Source: a virus
IMG/VR virus record: IMGVR_UViG_3300031730_000002
Location: 21,866-85,865 of that record
Strand: one strand, 5' to 3'
Length of the DNA: 64,000 nt
This document shows, piece after piece, positions 49,351 to 56,613 of the stretch. Position numbers and translations under genes: made by a program. The notes beneath the pieces were generated by a model. It worked only from the letters and a program-made list of their open reading frames with translations. It searched no databases and was not told the DNA's origin. Position 1 is the stretch's first letter. Every line of letters begins with the position of its first letter.

Positions 49351-49529
49351 GTGTAGAACCCTCGCTCTTTCAGCAGCAAGTAGATCTCCATGAAGGCCTT
49401 CACCTCCTGCTTGGCCAAGTCGATCTCCTGGATCGGCGTGCCGGGCACCTGGTTGTAGGGTTGACCGCCGCGCTGGTAGCAAAGCGCCTCCGCGATCATG
49501 TGGACATCACTTTCTGAGACGTAGATCAT
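49347..49529 (-). CDS. Unknown small protein
   Basis: This 60-residue, mostly helical protein ends F-M-E-I-Y-L-L-L-K-E-R. ATGA and GTGA overlaps join it to its neighbours. Confidence 0.55.
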   Translation of the reverse strand: MIYVSESDVHMIAEALCYQRGGQPYNQVPGTPIQEIDLAKQEVKAFMEIYLLLKERGFYT

Positions 49530-49840
49530 TTAGCTCTCCTGTCGTTCATCTCCATGCCAGCCAGCATACCGCCCGCCATCGCAAGCATCGCGCCGAAGCG
49601 GTAGCGGCTGACCGTCATCGCATGTTGCTGCTTCTCCATCAACTCGCGCGCTGCCGGCGGCAGTGCCTCGATCTCAGCGCGGCGCCGTGCCTGCTCTTCC
49701 TCGATCGCTGCCTTCTGCAGCGCAGCGTGCGTGGCGATGCGGGCCTTCGCATTCGCGACACGCTCATCCCGCTTCAGGATGTTGCGCATCATCGCCAGCC
49801 GCTCACGCTCAGCGTGGGACAGTTTGTGTTTCTTGGTCAT
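49526..49840 (-). CDS. Basic coiled-coil protein
   Basis: This 104-residue protein has a long charged helix (H-A-E-R-E-R-L-A-M-M-R-N-I-L and E-E-E-Q-A-R-R-R-A-E-I-E) and a short hydrophobic stretch (F-G-A-M-L-A-M-A-G-G-M-L) near the end. Function unknown. Confidence 0.55.
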   Translation of the reverse strand: MTKKHKLSHAERERLAMMRNILKRDERVANAKARIATHAALQKAAIEEEQARRRAEIEALPPAARELMEKQQHAMTVSRYRFGAMLAMAGGMLAGMEMNDRRAK

Positions 49841-50064
49841 CAGAAGTGTTCCTCGTTGGGTTTGCGGGCGGCCTCGACCAAGTCGCGGACCTGCTGTTCG
49901 AGCGTGGCGACACGCTGCTCAAGCGTGGGGCGGGTGCGCAGCCACTCCAACGCCTTGTCGACATCGCCGTCACTGTGCACCAGCGCCCGTTTGCACTCCA
50001 TCAGCGGCTCGCTGGTGATCTCCTGCAGGTCGCGACACATTTGCGCCGTGATGTGGGCGGGCAT
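49840..50064 (-). CDS. EF-Ts N-terminal (UBA/TS-N)-like protein
   Basis: This 74-residue protein matches the helical start of EF-Ts and TS-N domains (M-C-R-D-L-Q-E-I-T-S, M-E-C-K-R-A-L, and D-V-D-K-A-L-E-W-L-R), then has a coiled coil. The ATG at 50064 is in a TGATG overlap. The domain could bind EF-Tu or another partner; this is inferred from motif similarity only. Confidence 0.68.
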   Translation of the reverse strand: MPAHITAQMCRDLQEITSEPLMECKRALVHSDGDVDKALEWLRTRPTLEQRVATLEQQVRDLVEAARKPNEEHF

Positions 50065-50351
50065 CACGGCAGCGTCTCCGCGTCGGCGAGTTCCTTGGCC
50101 CTTTCGACCAGGGTAGCGAGAACATGCGCATGATCGAAGCGCGGCGAAGGCATCTGCGCTAGCTCGCGCACGAAGTCCTTGTACTCGTGGAAGCCTGGTG
50201 CAGGCGCCGACAGCAGCAGAGGGAACGCCTTGTTCAGCCTTGCTTGGTTGGTACTGTCGGCCACCAGCCATGCGTCGGCCAGCTTGGCAGCGAAGCCGCC
50301 TTGGCCGCCGCGAGCAAGGCGGCAGACGTGGTCGTGAAGTCGTGAGTTCAT
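50064..50351 (-). CDS. Unknown accessory protein
   Basis: This 95-residue protein is helical, with A-K-L-A-D-A-W-L-V-A and F-V-R-E-L-A. It overlaps both neighbours. No family was recognised. Confidence 0.52.
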   Translation of the reverse strand: MNSRLHDHVCRLARGGQGGFAAKLADAWLVADSTNQARLNKAFPLLLSAPAPGFHEYKDFVRELAQMPSPRFDHAHVLATLVERAKELADAETLP

Positions 50352-50545
50352 GGGGTCTCCTGGTCAGGTAAGCGTCCAGTCTTCTCGAACTGCGCGTCGT
50401 AGGCTTGACGCAGCTCGAAAGCCATGTAGCCGGTCTTCACAGCGATCTTGCACACGGCGTCGGGAAACTCCATGCCTGACGTGATCAGATCGTTGAGCTG
50501 TCGCAGCGCGGAGCGCAAGCCGGGGCTGTACTCAGAACTCGTCAT
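50348..50545 (-). CDS. Unknown small protein
   Basis: This 65-residue protein starts at the ATG at 50545 with AAGGAG upstream. It is helical, with R-S-A-L-R-Q-L-N-D-L-I and M-A-F-E-L-R-Q-A-Y. No family was recognised. Confidence 0.55.
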   Translation of the reverse strand: MTSSEYSPGLRSALRQLNDLITSGMEFPDAVCKIAVKTGYMAFELRQAYDAQFEKTGRLPDQETP

Positions 50546-50657
50546 CGGGCATCTCCTTGTCGCAGATGGCACACACGAAGCGGCCTTCGCCGTAGTGCTG
50601 GTAGTCGTGGCCAGCCCAGCCGCACAGCGTCTGGTTGATCCAGGTGAGGAAGCGCAT
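50532..50657 (-). CDS. 41-residue Cys/His protein
   Basis: The ATG at 50657 follows the previous stop by two bases. The peptide has C-G-W-A-G-H-D-Y-Q-H and F-V-C-A-I-C-D-K, consistent with one zinc site. Confidence 0.58.
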   Translation of the reverse strand: MRFLTWINQTLCGWAGHDYQHYGEGRFVCAICDKEMPDDEF

Positions 50658-50659
50658 GA

Positions 50660-50818
50660 TCACAGGTGTTTCTCCAGAACGATTCGCGCCTTTTCGCTGC
50701 CGCCCTTCTTGTCGAAGAGGCTCTTCAGCTCGGGCGTGCAGCGAAGAGAGATGCGGGCCGAGTGCTCGGGCTTGCCGTGTGGCGCTCGGGTCTTGGGTCG
50801 GTGTTGGGTTTGTTTCAA
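50660..50818 (-). CDS. 52-residue ribbon-helix-helix-like protein
   Basis: The TTG at 50818 lies in a TTGA overlap with the upstream stop and has AAAGGAG eight bases before it. A basic arm is followed by A-R-I-S-L-R-C-T-P-E-L-K-S-L-F and a second helix. The outline resembles small RHH (Arc-type) DNA-binding proteins. The family call is tentative. Confidence 0.55.
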   Translation of the reverse strand: MKQTQHRPKTRAPHGKPEHSARISLRCTPELKSLFDKKGGSEKARIVLEKHL

Positions 50819-51027
50819 AGCAGCATCTCCTTTGCGTCACGACCGACACTCAACAGAATCAGGATGCCTTCGCGGAACGGCACACCAGCGGCCTTGGCCG
50901 CGGTGCAGCAGCCCATGAAGAACTCCATCTGCGCCTTGGCGTGAGTCACGGTGCCGGGCTTGAAGCCCTGCGTCTTGCGCCGCGTCAGCCACTGCTCGAT
51001 GCAGGCGTTGGTGATGTCAGCCGGCAT
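50815..51027 (-). CDS. Unknown small protein
   Basis: This 70-residue helical protein contains W-L-T-R-R-K-T-Q-G and F-F-M-G-C-C-T-A-A-K-A-A-G. It overlaps both neighbours. No family was recognised. Confidence 0.55.
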   Translation of the reverse strand: MPADITNACIEQWLTRRKTQGFKPGTVTHAKAQMEFFMGCCTAAKAAGVPFREGILILLSVGRDAKEMLL

Positions 51028-51265
51028 CTTTGATCGCTCCCAACTCGTCCACGATATTCGCGAAGATCATGTGCTGACCTTGAAGAAAGTACTCAAAGCC
51101 TTCCTCGAAGATCTCGACCAGTACTAGACGCTGGCCGACCATGAAGCACTCGATCTTCACGATGCTGGTGTTCTCTGGTCCAGGCATGCTCCACATGCAG
51201 CGAGCATCAAGCATGTTGAGCATGCCATTCAGCGCCGCTAGGCGGCGGGTTTGGGTGGGGCTCAT
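51017..51265 (-). CDS. Unknown small protein
   Basis: This 82-residue protein has a helical start (R-R-L-A-A-L-N-G-M-L-N-M-L) and strand-rich rest (L-V-L-V-E-I-F-E-E-G). The ATGA start overlaps the upstream small membrane gene. Confidence 0.55.
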   Translation of the reverse strand: MSPTQTRRLAALNGMLNMLDARCMWSMPGPENTSIVKIECFMVGQRLVLVEIFEEGFEYFLQGQHMIFANIVDELGAIKDAG

Positions 51266-51426
51266 TGGTTACCTCGAAAAGAGTTGGCAAGGACTGACAG
51301 CGCAACAGCCACAAGGCCCGACGCGACCACCTTGGCGATGTCAGGCGTTGCGGCGCTGGCCATGTACAGACAGATCACCGTCTGCACGACAGACGCGCAG
51401 GTAAAGCCGGCGTGTGCTGGTCTCAT
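51262..51426 (-). CDS. 54-residue membrane protein (second of a pair)
   Basis: The ATG at 51426 and the stop at 51262 both sit in ATGA overlaps. Two hydrophobic helices are visible (S-V-V-Q-T-V-I-C-L-Y-M and V-A-S-G-L-V-A-V-A-L-S-V-L). It pairs with a similar-sized two-helix protein just upstream. A holin/antiholin-like pair is one possibility. Confidence 0.62.
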   Translation of the reverse strand: MRPAHAGFTCASVVQTVICLYMASAATPDIAKVVASGLVAVALSVLANSFRGNQ

Positions 51427-51590
51427 TTGGTCTCCTTGAAAGCCACCGCGAGGATGGCAAAAGTAACGCCTGCGAGAGCGCAGGCCTCCACCTTCTCTAT
51501 CTCAGGCATCTCACCTCCTGTGAAGCCGTAGGCCGCGATCGTCGAGAGCAGCGCTGCGAGAGCGTAGATCGTTCGTATCGGGAAGGTCAT
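51423..51590 (-). CDS. 55-residue membrane protein (first of a pair)
   Basis: The ATG at 51590 lies in an ATGA overlap. Two hydrophobic helices are visible (I-Y-A-L-A-A-L-L-S-T-I-A-A-Y and A-G-V-T-F-A-I-L-A-V-A-F) with an acidic turn between. The gene fills the gap between 51427 and 51586. Confidence 0.62.
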   Translation of the reverse strand: MTFPIRTIYALAALLSTIAAYGFTGGEMPEIEKVEACALAGVTFAILAVAFKETK

Positions 51591-51835
51591 AGCAGCCCCA
51601 TCTCTTTCAACGCTTCCCTGGTTGTGATGTAGTCCTGGTTGAGTGTTCCAATCGCGAGATGATCAGCGTGCATGCGCTGAAGCGCCGCGATAGCGATATT
51701 GCCTTTGTCGTAGCTGTTCAGCCTGTCGGCCAGAAACTCAAGCGCCTCTCTCGGCATGCCACGAATCTGAATCAGCAGCCCTGAGTCGGTCTCCACCTCA
51801 AGTCTGCTCGAATCGACAACGATCGCAGCCTTCAT
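51587..51835 (-). CDS. Unknown small protein
   Basis: This 82-residue protein has a strand-rich start (K-A-A-I-V-V-D and L-L-I-Q-I-R-G-M) and a helical second half. No family was recognised. Confidence 0.55.
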   Translation of the reverse strand: MKAAIVVDSSRLEVETDSGLLIQIRGMPREALEFLADRLNSYDKGNIAIAALQRMHADHLAIGTLNQDYITTREALKEMGLL

Positions 51836-52638
51836 TGCTGTGCCTTTCTCAATGCCAGCTTCTCAGCCAGCGTCAGGGGGCGTCCATAGACGCGGGTGTT
51901 GTCGGCGGCCACGTCACCCACCACCGGCGCTGCCTTGGCCACCAGCACGCCGTGGTTGAGCGCGTCGACAGGGGCAGGGATGGGATCGGGCGGTCTCAGA
52001 TCGAGCGTCTGCATCGGTCCTGCGGCCTTGAAGACCCCCACCTGTGCTGGCACAGTCTTGACCGGCTCTCGTGGATACTCCTTGAACTCGGCATCGACCC
52101 GCAGCGGCGGGTTGTTGACGGTCACGAGCGGGCGGCGCACCAGCAGGCTCTTGCGTGGTGGCGCGATCTCGACATCGGTCTTGATGACCTGCGGCAAGTC
52201 GCTGATCTTGGTGGGCGGCATGTCGCCGATCTGCACGCCTCCTTCCGGCACTAGCTGGATGACTGCCTTGATCAGCTCCTTTGTTGCGCCTGCAGGCGCT
52301 GCTGCGGGCTCGGGCACCACCTCGCGCGCCAGCTGCCGATCGGTCGCTGACGTGCCGGCGCTGATGACCTGGTCGACAGCTTGCTCGTGCCCTGTCTTCG
52401 GGCCGGGCGGCCACTTGATTCGAGACCATGGCGGCGTCTTGTGTCGCGTCGCATCGTGGCTGTGGTCCTCGTCAGCCCAGCGCCTGACCGTGTGGCCAGG
52501 ATAGCCGTGCTCCGCAAGGCTACCGGCCGTGTGCTCCGACATGCACAGGCTGATGGTCGGACAAAGCACGCCGTCGCTGATGAGGCCCCAGCCGTGCTCG
52601 CCCTTGTATTCGACGAGACAGGTTTCAATGATTGCCAT
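51832..52638 (-). CDS. Pro-rich accessory protein
   Basis: This 268-residue protein starts with a ~50-residue domain containing several Cys and His residues (E-T-C-L-V-E-Y-K-G-E-H-G-W-G). Long Pro/Val-rich linkers follow (P-E-P-A-A-A-P and R-P-P-D-P-I-P-A-P). It is probably partly disordered. No family was recognised. Confidence 0.52.
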   Translation of the reverse strand: MAIIETCLVEYKGEHGWGLISDGVLCPTISLCMSEHTAGSLAEHGYPGHTVRRWADEDHSHDATRHKTPPWSRIKWPPGPKTGHEQAVDQVISAGTSATDRQLAREVVPEPAAAPAGATKELIKAVIQLVPEGGVQIGDMPPTKISDLPQVIKTDVEIAPPRKSLLVRRPLVTVNNPPLRVDAEFKEYPREPVKTVPAQVGVFKAAGPMQTLDLRPPDPIPAPVDALNHGVLVAKAAPVVGDVAADNTRVYGRPLTLAEKLALRKAQQ

Positions 52639-52641
52639 CGC

Positions 52642-52869
52642 TCAGCCCTCTGCGACAACCGCGACCAGCGTGATCTTGCCTTGCTGCACTTCTGTGGTGG
52701 TCGTGCTGTGCGGGCAGCGTGCGACAGTCATCGTGTAGCCTCCTGAATTCTCAACACGGAAGACCTTGCAGTCAGCAAGCTCGGGCGGCATCGCCAAGAA
52801 CTTGATCTCTCGTGAGGTTTCGCTGCACGCAGCCAGCAAACCGCACAGCAGCAGGATGAGCAGCTTCAC
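52642..52869 (-). CDS. Small lipoprotein
   Basis: This 75-residue protein has a signal peptide with the lipobox L-L-A-A-C (Cys at ~15). The start is a GTG in overlap with the previous gene. The short mature domain has two further Cys. It is a candidate envelope protein made with accessory genes, for example in superinfection exclusion, but nothing in sequence proves this. Confidence 0.65.
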   Translation of the reverse strand: MKLLILLLCGLLAACSETSREIKFLAMPPELADCKVFRVENSGGYTMTVARCPHSTTTTEVQQGKITLVAVVAEG

Positions 52870-53171
52870 AGCGTCGGCTCCTTCGGTGCTTGCACGCGAG
52901 CGCCGGCCGTCAGGCGCAACACTGCGTTGATGAAGTCGGGGCGCAGGCCTTGCTTGCGCATCTGCTGCACCGTGGCCACGGTGCCCTTCTGCGCCTCGCG
53001 GGTCTGCCAGTGCCGCGCCGTCACGGCGCCGATCAGCGCAAGGCTGCGCACCTCGTCGAGCGTCAGGGTGGTGGGGATGCCGTTGTCGCGGCGGGTGAAG
53101 GTGATCTGCGGTTTGGGCGTGCTGAAGTCGCGCGGCGTCTTCAGCAGGGTCACGAATGCTTGCGGGGTCAT
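52866..53171 (-). CDS. Unknown accessory protein
   Basis: This 101-residue protein is mixed strand and helix, with I-T-F-T-R-R-D-N-G-I. It has the leader ACTTTAAAGGA and lies just after the promoter at 53201. It heads this transcript. Confidence 0.58.
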   Translation of the reverse strand: MTPQAFVTLLKTPRDFSTPKPQITFTRRDNGIPTTLTLDEVRSLALIGAVTARHWQTREAQKGTVATVQQMRKQGLRPDFINAVLRLTAGARVQAPKEPTL

Positions 53172-53192
53172 TGGAGTGTTCCTTTAAAGTGA

Positions 53193-53215
53193 GAGAAGAC
53201 TTTACAGGTCTTCTC
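53193..53215. promoter_or_regulatory. Inverted repeat over a -10 box, operator candidate
   Basis: GAGAAGAC and GTCTTCTC (53193-53200 and 53208-53215) are 8-bp perfect arms around a 7-base centre that contains the -10 box of the minus-strand promoter. A protein bound here would block RNA polymerase. Confidence 0.65.
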
Positions 53216-53228
53216 GGTCAGATGTCAA
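53201..53228 (-). promoter_or_regulatory. Sigma70-type promoter
   Basis: On the minus strand, TTGACA (53228-53223) and TGTAAA (53206-53201) are 16 bases apart. The -35 box lies inside the 3' end of the gene at 53218. It would start the transcript that runs from 53171 leftwards. Confidence 0.78.
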
Positions 53229-53478
53229 ACTTCTCGCCGAAGATTTCCTTCCAGTCTTTGCGCAGTGTGTCGGCCGAAGCGACCACGAAGATGCCGGAGA
53301 TGTTCTGCAGCATGAGGTGGTGCTTGAAGGATGGGTAGTCCTTGGTCGGCACGGTCTTCACATCACGCTCATAGCCCATCCGCGGCAAGTCGTTGCCTTC
53401 ACCGATCAGCTTCTGCGCTGCGGCTTTGGAGATGCGGGCTTCGTACTCGACGCCGAAGCCGGTGATAGATCGCGTCAC
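53218..53478 (-). CDS. Unknown accessory protein
   Basis: This 86-residue protein has S-I-T-G-F-G-V-E-Y-E-A-R and F-V-V-A-S-A-D-T-L. It starts in an ATGA overlap. No family was recognised. Confidence 0.55.
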   Translation of the reverse strand: MTRSITGFGVEYEARISKAAAQKLIGEGNDLPRMGYERDVKTVPTKDYPSFKHHLMLQNISGIFVVASADTLRKDWKEIFGEKFDI

Positions 53479-54110
53479 ACCAGCACCCCGCTCTCGGTGA
53501 ACTCGTGGCCGTTGCTTTCGCAGATCTCCTTGAAGTTCTCGAACGAAGTCAGGAACTCGTGCTCCTTCTCCAGTTGACGGTACAGCCAGTTCGCAAGGTC
53601 GCGCAGCAAGCGCTGCACGTCTAACTCGTCAGTGGCGGTGACGCTCGGCGGATCGATCAGCCCCACGCTCATCGTGTTCGAGTGGCAGTACATGCTGCCC
53701 AAGCTCGTGATCTCGGCAACAACTTTGTAGAAGTGCTTCTTCTGAATGTCGAACAGCGCGTCGGTGATGCGGTGCAGCTCGGCGTCTTCTGGAGCATGCT
53801 CGCGGATCTTCTTCTTGCTCTCCTTACCGTAGCGATAGTGGCCGAAGAAGCTGGCGCCGTCGCCCTGGCTCCAGAAGCCGGAGAAGTAGATCTTCGGCTC
53901 TCTGCGCTCCTTGCCGTTCATCAGCTTGACGCTCTTGCTGGCGAGATCGATACCGATGATCTCGCAGATGGTCTCGAAGTCGTTGTAGGTGTACTCCCAC
54001 CAATCGTAGCCCGGCTCATCTACCATGTACTTCTCGCAGGCCTTCTGCTGCACGGCCTCGGGCAGTTCGTGCAGGAGGTAGACGGTGCGGGTGCGGGTCT
54101 CAGTTCTCAT
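53475..54110 (-). CDS. Conserved phage protein of unknown function
   Basis: This 211-residue protein runs from the ATG at 54110. The pattern Y-L-L-H-E-L, then W-W-E-Y-T-Y-N-D-F-E-T-I-C-E-I-I-G-I-D-L and F-S-G-F-W-S-Q-G-D-G-A-S-F is shared with a widespread phage protein. Database names for that family vary and include antitoxin; I see no toxin partner here. Function unknown. Confidence 0.68.
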   Translation of the reverse strand: MRTETRTRTVYLLHELPEAVQQKACEKYMVDEPGYDWWEYTYNDFETICEIIGIDLASKSVKLMNGKERREPKIYFSGFWSQGDGASFFGHYRYGKESKKKIREHAPEDAELHRITDALFDIQKKHFYKVVAEITSLGSMYCHSNTMSVGLIDPPSVTATDELDVQRLLRDLANWLYRQLEKEHEFLTSFENFKEICESNGHEFTESGVLV

Positions 54111-54319
54111 TGGCAGTCCTCGCAGTAGCGCTGGCGCGCAGGGATGATGTTGCAGCAGCCGTTGCACTCGTGCATGGCCTCGCTGCAACCGGTCTCGTGG
54201 CATGGCGTGCCGTTGATGACACAAGCCTCGCAGCTGTGGCAGCGAACGCGGTACTGCTTCGTGAAGGGGATGTGCGTGGAGTCGGCGAAGCCGAGCACAC
54301 GCAGGTCGGTGAGGTTCAT
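54107..54319 (-). CDS. Cys-rich zinc protein
   Basis: This 70-residue protein has nine or more Cys residues in pairs (C-H-S-C-E-A-C, P-C-H-E-T-G-C, H-E-C-N-G-C-C and Y-C-E-D-C), typical of a short zinc-binding phage protein. The ATG at 54319 follows GGAG. Confidence 0.7.
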   Translation of the reverse strand: MNLTDLRVLGFADSTHIPFTKQYRVRCHSCEACVINGTPCHETGCSEAMHECNGCCNIIPARQRYCEDCQ

Positions 54320-54570
54320 GCTTTTCTCCAGTGAGCGCGCTCGAACCAAATTCTGTAGTCTTGATCGGACGCGGGTTTGATGTTGTCGTGGCTGACGAAG
54401 ACCGTGCCGCCCATGCACTGCGTGCCGTGGTAGCCCTTGGCGCCTTCATGCAGCGACGTGATCATCACGAGCGCTGTCGAGCCGGACTCGTAGCGCCAAA
54501 GCGTGTTCATCGGCAGCGGGTACGGCTCGGGGTTGGTTCCATAGCGGTAGCTCACGCTGCTGTCCTCCAT
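54316..54570 (-). CDS. Unknown accessory protein
   Basis: This 84-residue protein is strand-rich with aromatic residues (T-L-W-R-Y-E-S-G-S-T-A-L-V-M-I and T-V-F-V-S-H-D). It overlaps both neighbours. Confidence 0.55.
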   Translation of the reverse strand: MEDSSVSYRYGTNPEPYPLPMNTLWRYESGSTALVMITSLHEGAKGYHGTQCMGGTVFVSHDNIKPASDQDYRIWFERAHWRKA

Positions 54571-55193
54571 TTGCGGTTCTCACGATCCCGAAGATAGCTG
54601 CTGATCTTGCACAGCCGTTCGAGCTTGTCGTTGTAGACCATGTTCTCGAACTCGCCGTTGCCGCGGTCGCTCTCCATCAGGCTCAGCTCAGCCCAGCTGT
54701 CGAAGCCATCAGAAGTGTCGGTCTCCTGCTCGGCGTAGGCCGACAGCAGACAGTAGAGCTGGTTGTGGTCCCACTCCGCGATGTCGCCCCATGTGTCGAT
54801 GTCGGGGCTGTAGAAGGAGCAGAAGCCGGAGCGACTGGTGAACATCTCGCGAGCTTGATCGCGCAGATTCTTGTCGTTGGTCTCGCCGAGGATGCGTCGC
54901 GCCTCAGCCTCGGTCATCTCGATCCAGACCCTGTCCGTTTCGAAGTTGTACTCACGCGGGCTGGTCATCGACTCGAAGACACCGGCGATCTTGAAGTGAT
55001 GGCAGAAGTTCTCGGCGTAGGCCTTGGCGTAGTCCTTGTGCGCCTGGCTCCAGTCGACGAGATCGAAGGCGCGTTCGATGAGGGGGCCGTTCGGGTTGCC
55101 TGACTCGTCGCTGAGCATCATGTTGAGCGCGTCATCGAGTTCGTGGTCGTGCACCGAGTGGTAGAAGCCTGCGAAGGGGATTCGAGCGATCAT
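54552..55193 (-). CDS. Conserved-type phage protein
   Basis: This 213-residue protein runs from the ATG at 55193 (GGGAGA upstream). It contains F-A-G-F-Y-H-S-V-H-D and Y-A-K-A-Y-A-E-N-F, and W-I-E-M-T-E-A-E. I have seen related proteins among phage accessory genes; the function is unknown. Confidence 0.6.
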   Translation of the reverse strand: MIARIPFAGFYHSVHDHELDDALNMMLSDESGNPNGPLIERAFDLVDWSQAHKDYAKAYAENFCHHFKIAGVFESMTSPREYNFETDRVWIEMTEAEARRILGETNDKNLRDQAREMFTSRSGFCSFYSPDIDTWGDIAEWDHNQLYCLLSAYAEQETDTSDGFDSWAELSLMESDRGNGEFENMVYNDKLERLCKISSYLRDRENRKWRTAA

Positions 55194-55330
55194 GTGAGGT
55201 TCTCCCTTGCGCAATGTGCGCAGGTTTGTGGTTCAACTTCTTCAGTGTCGTCAGACTGGTTCAACCGGCGCAGGCAGAAGTAGCAGTACAGCAGATACTG
55301 AAACTCTTCGGGGCCGTCGTCATCAGGCAT
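55190..55330 (-). CDS. 46-residue zinc-finger protein
   Basis: The ATG at 55330 overlaps the upstream stop by eight bases, and the stop overlaps the next ATG. The peptide has Y-C-Y-F-C and T-C-A-H-C separated by an acidic stretch, a clear C2-C2 zinc site. Confidence 0.66.
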   Translation of the reverse strand: MPDDDGPEEFQYLLYCYFCLRRLNQSDDTEEVEPQTCAHCARENLT

Positions 55331-55631
55331 CAACGTCATCGTCGTCACCGTACATCTCCTTGAGGTAGAAGATTGCCGCTTCCTCGCTCTCGTGAGCAGA
55401 CCAGTCGGTGCAGTCCATGAAGCCCGGCGCCGACATGCGAGCGACCCAGCCTTCCTTCACAGGCACCAACTCGTCTTCATCATTCGGCGTGCCTTCCAGG
55501 TAGTCGAGGAAGGCCGACACGTCGGTGGCGCAAGTGCGGCCGATCACGCCTGCCGGCACGATCTCGGTGCCGATGCTCGTCTCGATCTCGAAGTAGTGGT
55601 CGTGGTAGACCTGCGGTTGCATGAATGCCAT
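55323..55631 (-). CDS. Acidic accessory protein
   Basis: This 102-residue protein has V-Y-H-D-H-Y-F-E-I-E-T and A-F-L-D-Y-L-E-G-T-P and ends in an Asp-rich tail. No family was recognised. Confidence 0.57.
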   Translation of the reverse strand: MAFMQPQVYHDHYFEIETSIGTEIVPAGVIGRTCATDVSAFLDYLEGTPNDEDELVPVKEGWVARMSAPGFMDCTDWSAHESEEAAIFYLKEMYGDDDDVDA

Positions 55632-55632
55632 G

Positions 55633-55962
55633 TCAGCTCTCCAATTTGTTGACTTCGATCAAACGCTTGAGCGCCTGCATGCACTGCGTCTGGTTGTCCA
55701 CGCCGAGCAGACTCCAGACCTGCTGCAGCGCGGCCGAGCTGGTCTGCGCAGCCACGCTGTCCGACGTGTAGCCTTTGGCCCACTGCGGGCGCATCCGCTC
55801 TGCAGATTCGAGCCGTGATGTCAGGTCTGCGCACTTGGCAGCAAGCTCACGCAGCAGCCACGCCACGTAACCAGGTTCGAGATCCTCATCCTCGAACCCA
55901 TCACGCTCAAGCTCTGTTGCGAGCCTCTGCGCCCGCTCTTCGTTGGTCCAGGCCTTTCTCAT
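55633..55962 (-). CDS. Coiled-coil accessory protein
   Basis: This 109-residue protein has a heptad-rich centre (L-L-R-E-L-A-A-K-C-A-D-L-T-S-R-L). Its start overlaps the upstream gene by four bases. No family was recognised. Confidence 0.55.
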   Translation of the reverse strand: MRKAWTNEERAQRLATELERDGFEDEDLEPGYVAWLLRELAAKCADLTSRLESAERMRPQWAKGYTSDSVAAQTSSAALQQVWSLLGVDNQTQCMQALKRLIEVNKLES

Positions 55963-56240
55963 CGGTACTCCCTCGCTTGAAAGTCATAGACCAGCACCTT
56001 GGGGTGGCCTTCGAGAACGCAGACCAGTTCGTACCAGTCTGTGTCGTGAGAGCCGGAAGAGTTGCCAAGTGCCTTGGCCTCTTTCTTGTCGGCCTTGAGC
56101 ACCTCCAGCTTCGCTTGCTTGATGGCCTGCCCGGCGTCTTCGGACTCCATCTGCGCGATGTAGGTAGGCTCTTCCACAAAGTCGCACTCAAGCAGGTCGC
56201 AACACTCGGGTGTGCGCCGCAAGATCACTGTGTATTTCAT
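55959..56240 (-). CDS. Unknown small protein
   Basis: This 93-residue protein is ferredoxin-like in outline: M-K-Y-T-V-I-L-R-R strand, A-G-Q-A-I-K-Q-A-K helix, W-Y-E-L-V-C-V-L strand. No family was recognised. Confidence 0.55.
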   Translation of the reverse strand: MKYTVILRRTPECCDLLECDFVEEPTYIAQMESEDAGQAIKQAKLEVLKADKKEAKALGNSSGSHDTDWYELVCVLEGHPKVLVYDFQAREYR

Positions 56241-56249
56241 GGTCTTCCT

Positions 56250-56447
56250 TCAGTTAAGCCACTTCAATGCCCACCGGGCCGAAGATGGCAGCTTCACGAA
56301 CAGCGTGTATTTCCGTGTCGGTTTCTCGGCGCAGTCGGCTGGGTAGAAGACCAGCTTGGTCTGACACTCGGCGTCACGGAAGATGGTCACCGACTTATCG
56401 CCGTTCTCGACGGCGTAAACGGTGACGACTTCAGGTGGCTTTGGCAT
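56250..56447 (-). CDS. Unknown small protein
   Basis: This 65-residue strand-rich protein (V-V-T-V-Y-A-V-E-N-G and K-Y-T-L-F-V-K-L) starts at the ATG at 56447, overlapping the upstream gene by 17 bases. Confidence 0.55.
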   Translation of the reverse strand: MPKPPEVVTVYAVENGDKSVTIFRDAECQTKLVFYPADCAEKPTRKYTLFVKLPSSARWALKWLN

Positions 56448-56613
56448 CTTGGTCCAGTGCCAGCTTCGCAAGTCGGCGCAGGGTGGTGGCGTCGCCGGGC
56501 GTGTAGGTGCTGATGTCGAGCAAGGCGTGCTGCAGGGCTTCGAGCCGCTTGTGCAGCGACTCGAACGTTCCGCACATGTCGCGCAGGGTCTTGATGTCGG
56601 GGTCTTCGTTCAC
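56431..56613 (-). CDS. Small helical protein
   Basis: This 60-residue protein starts at the GTG of a GTGA overlap. It is helical, with F-E-S-L-H-K-R-L-E-A-L-Q-H-A-L. Confidence 0.55.
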   Translation of the reverse strand: MNEDPDIKTLRDMCGTFESLHKRLEALQHALLDISTYTPGDATTLRRLAKLALDQDAKAT

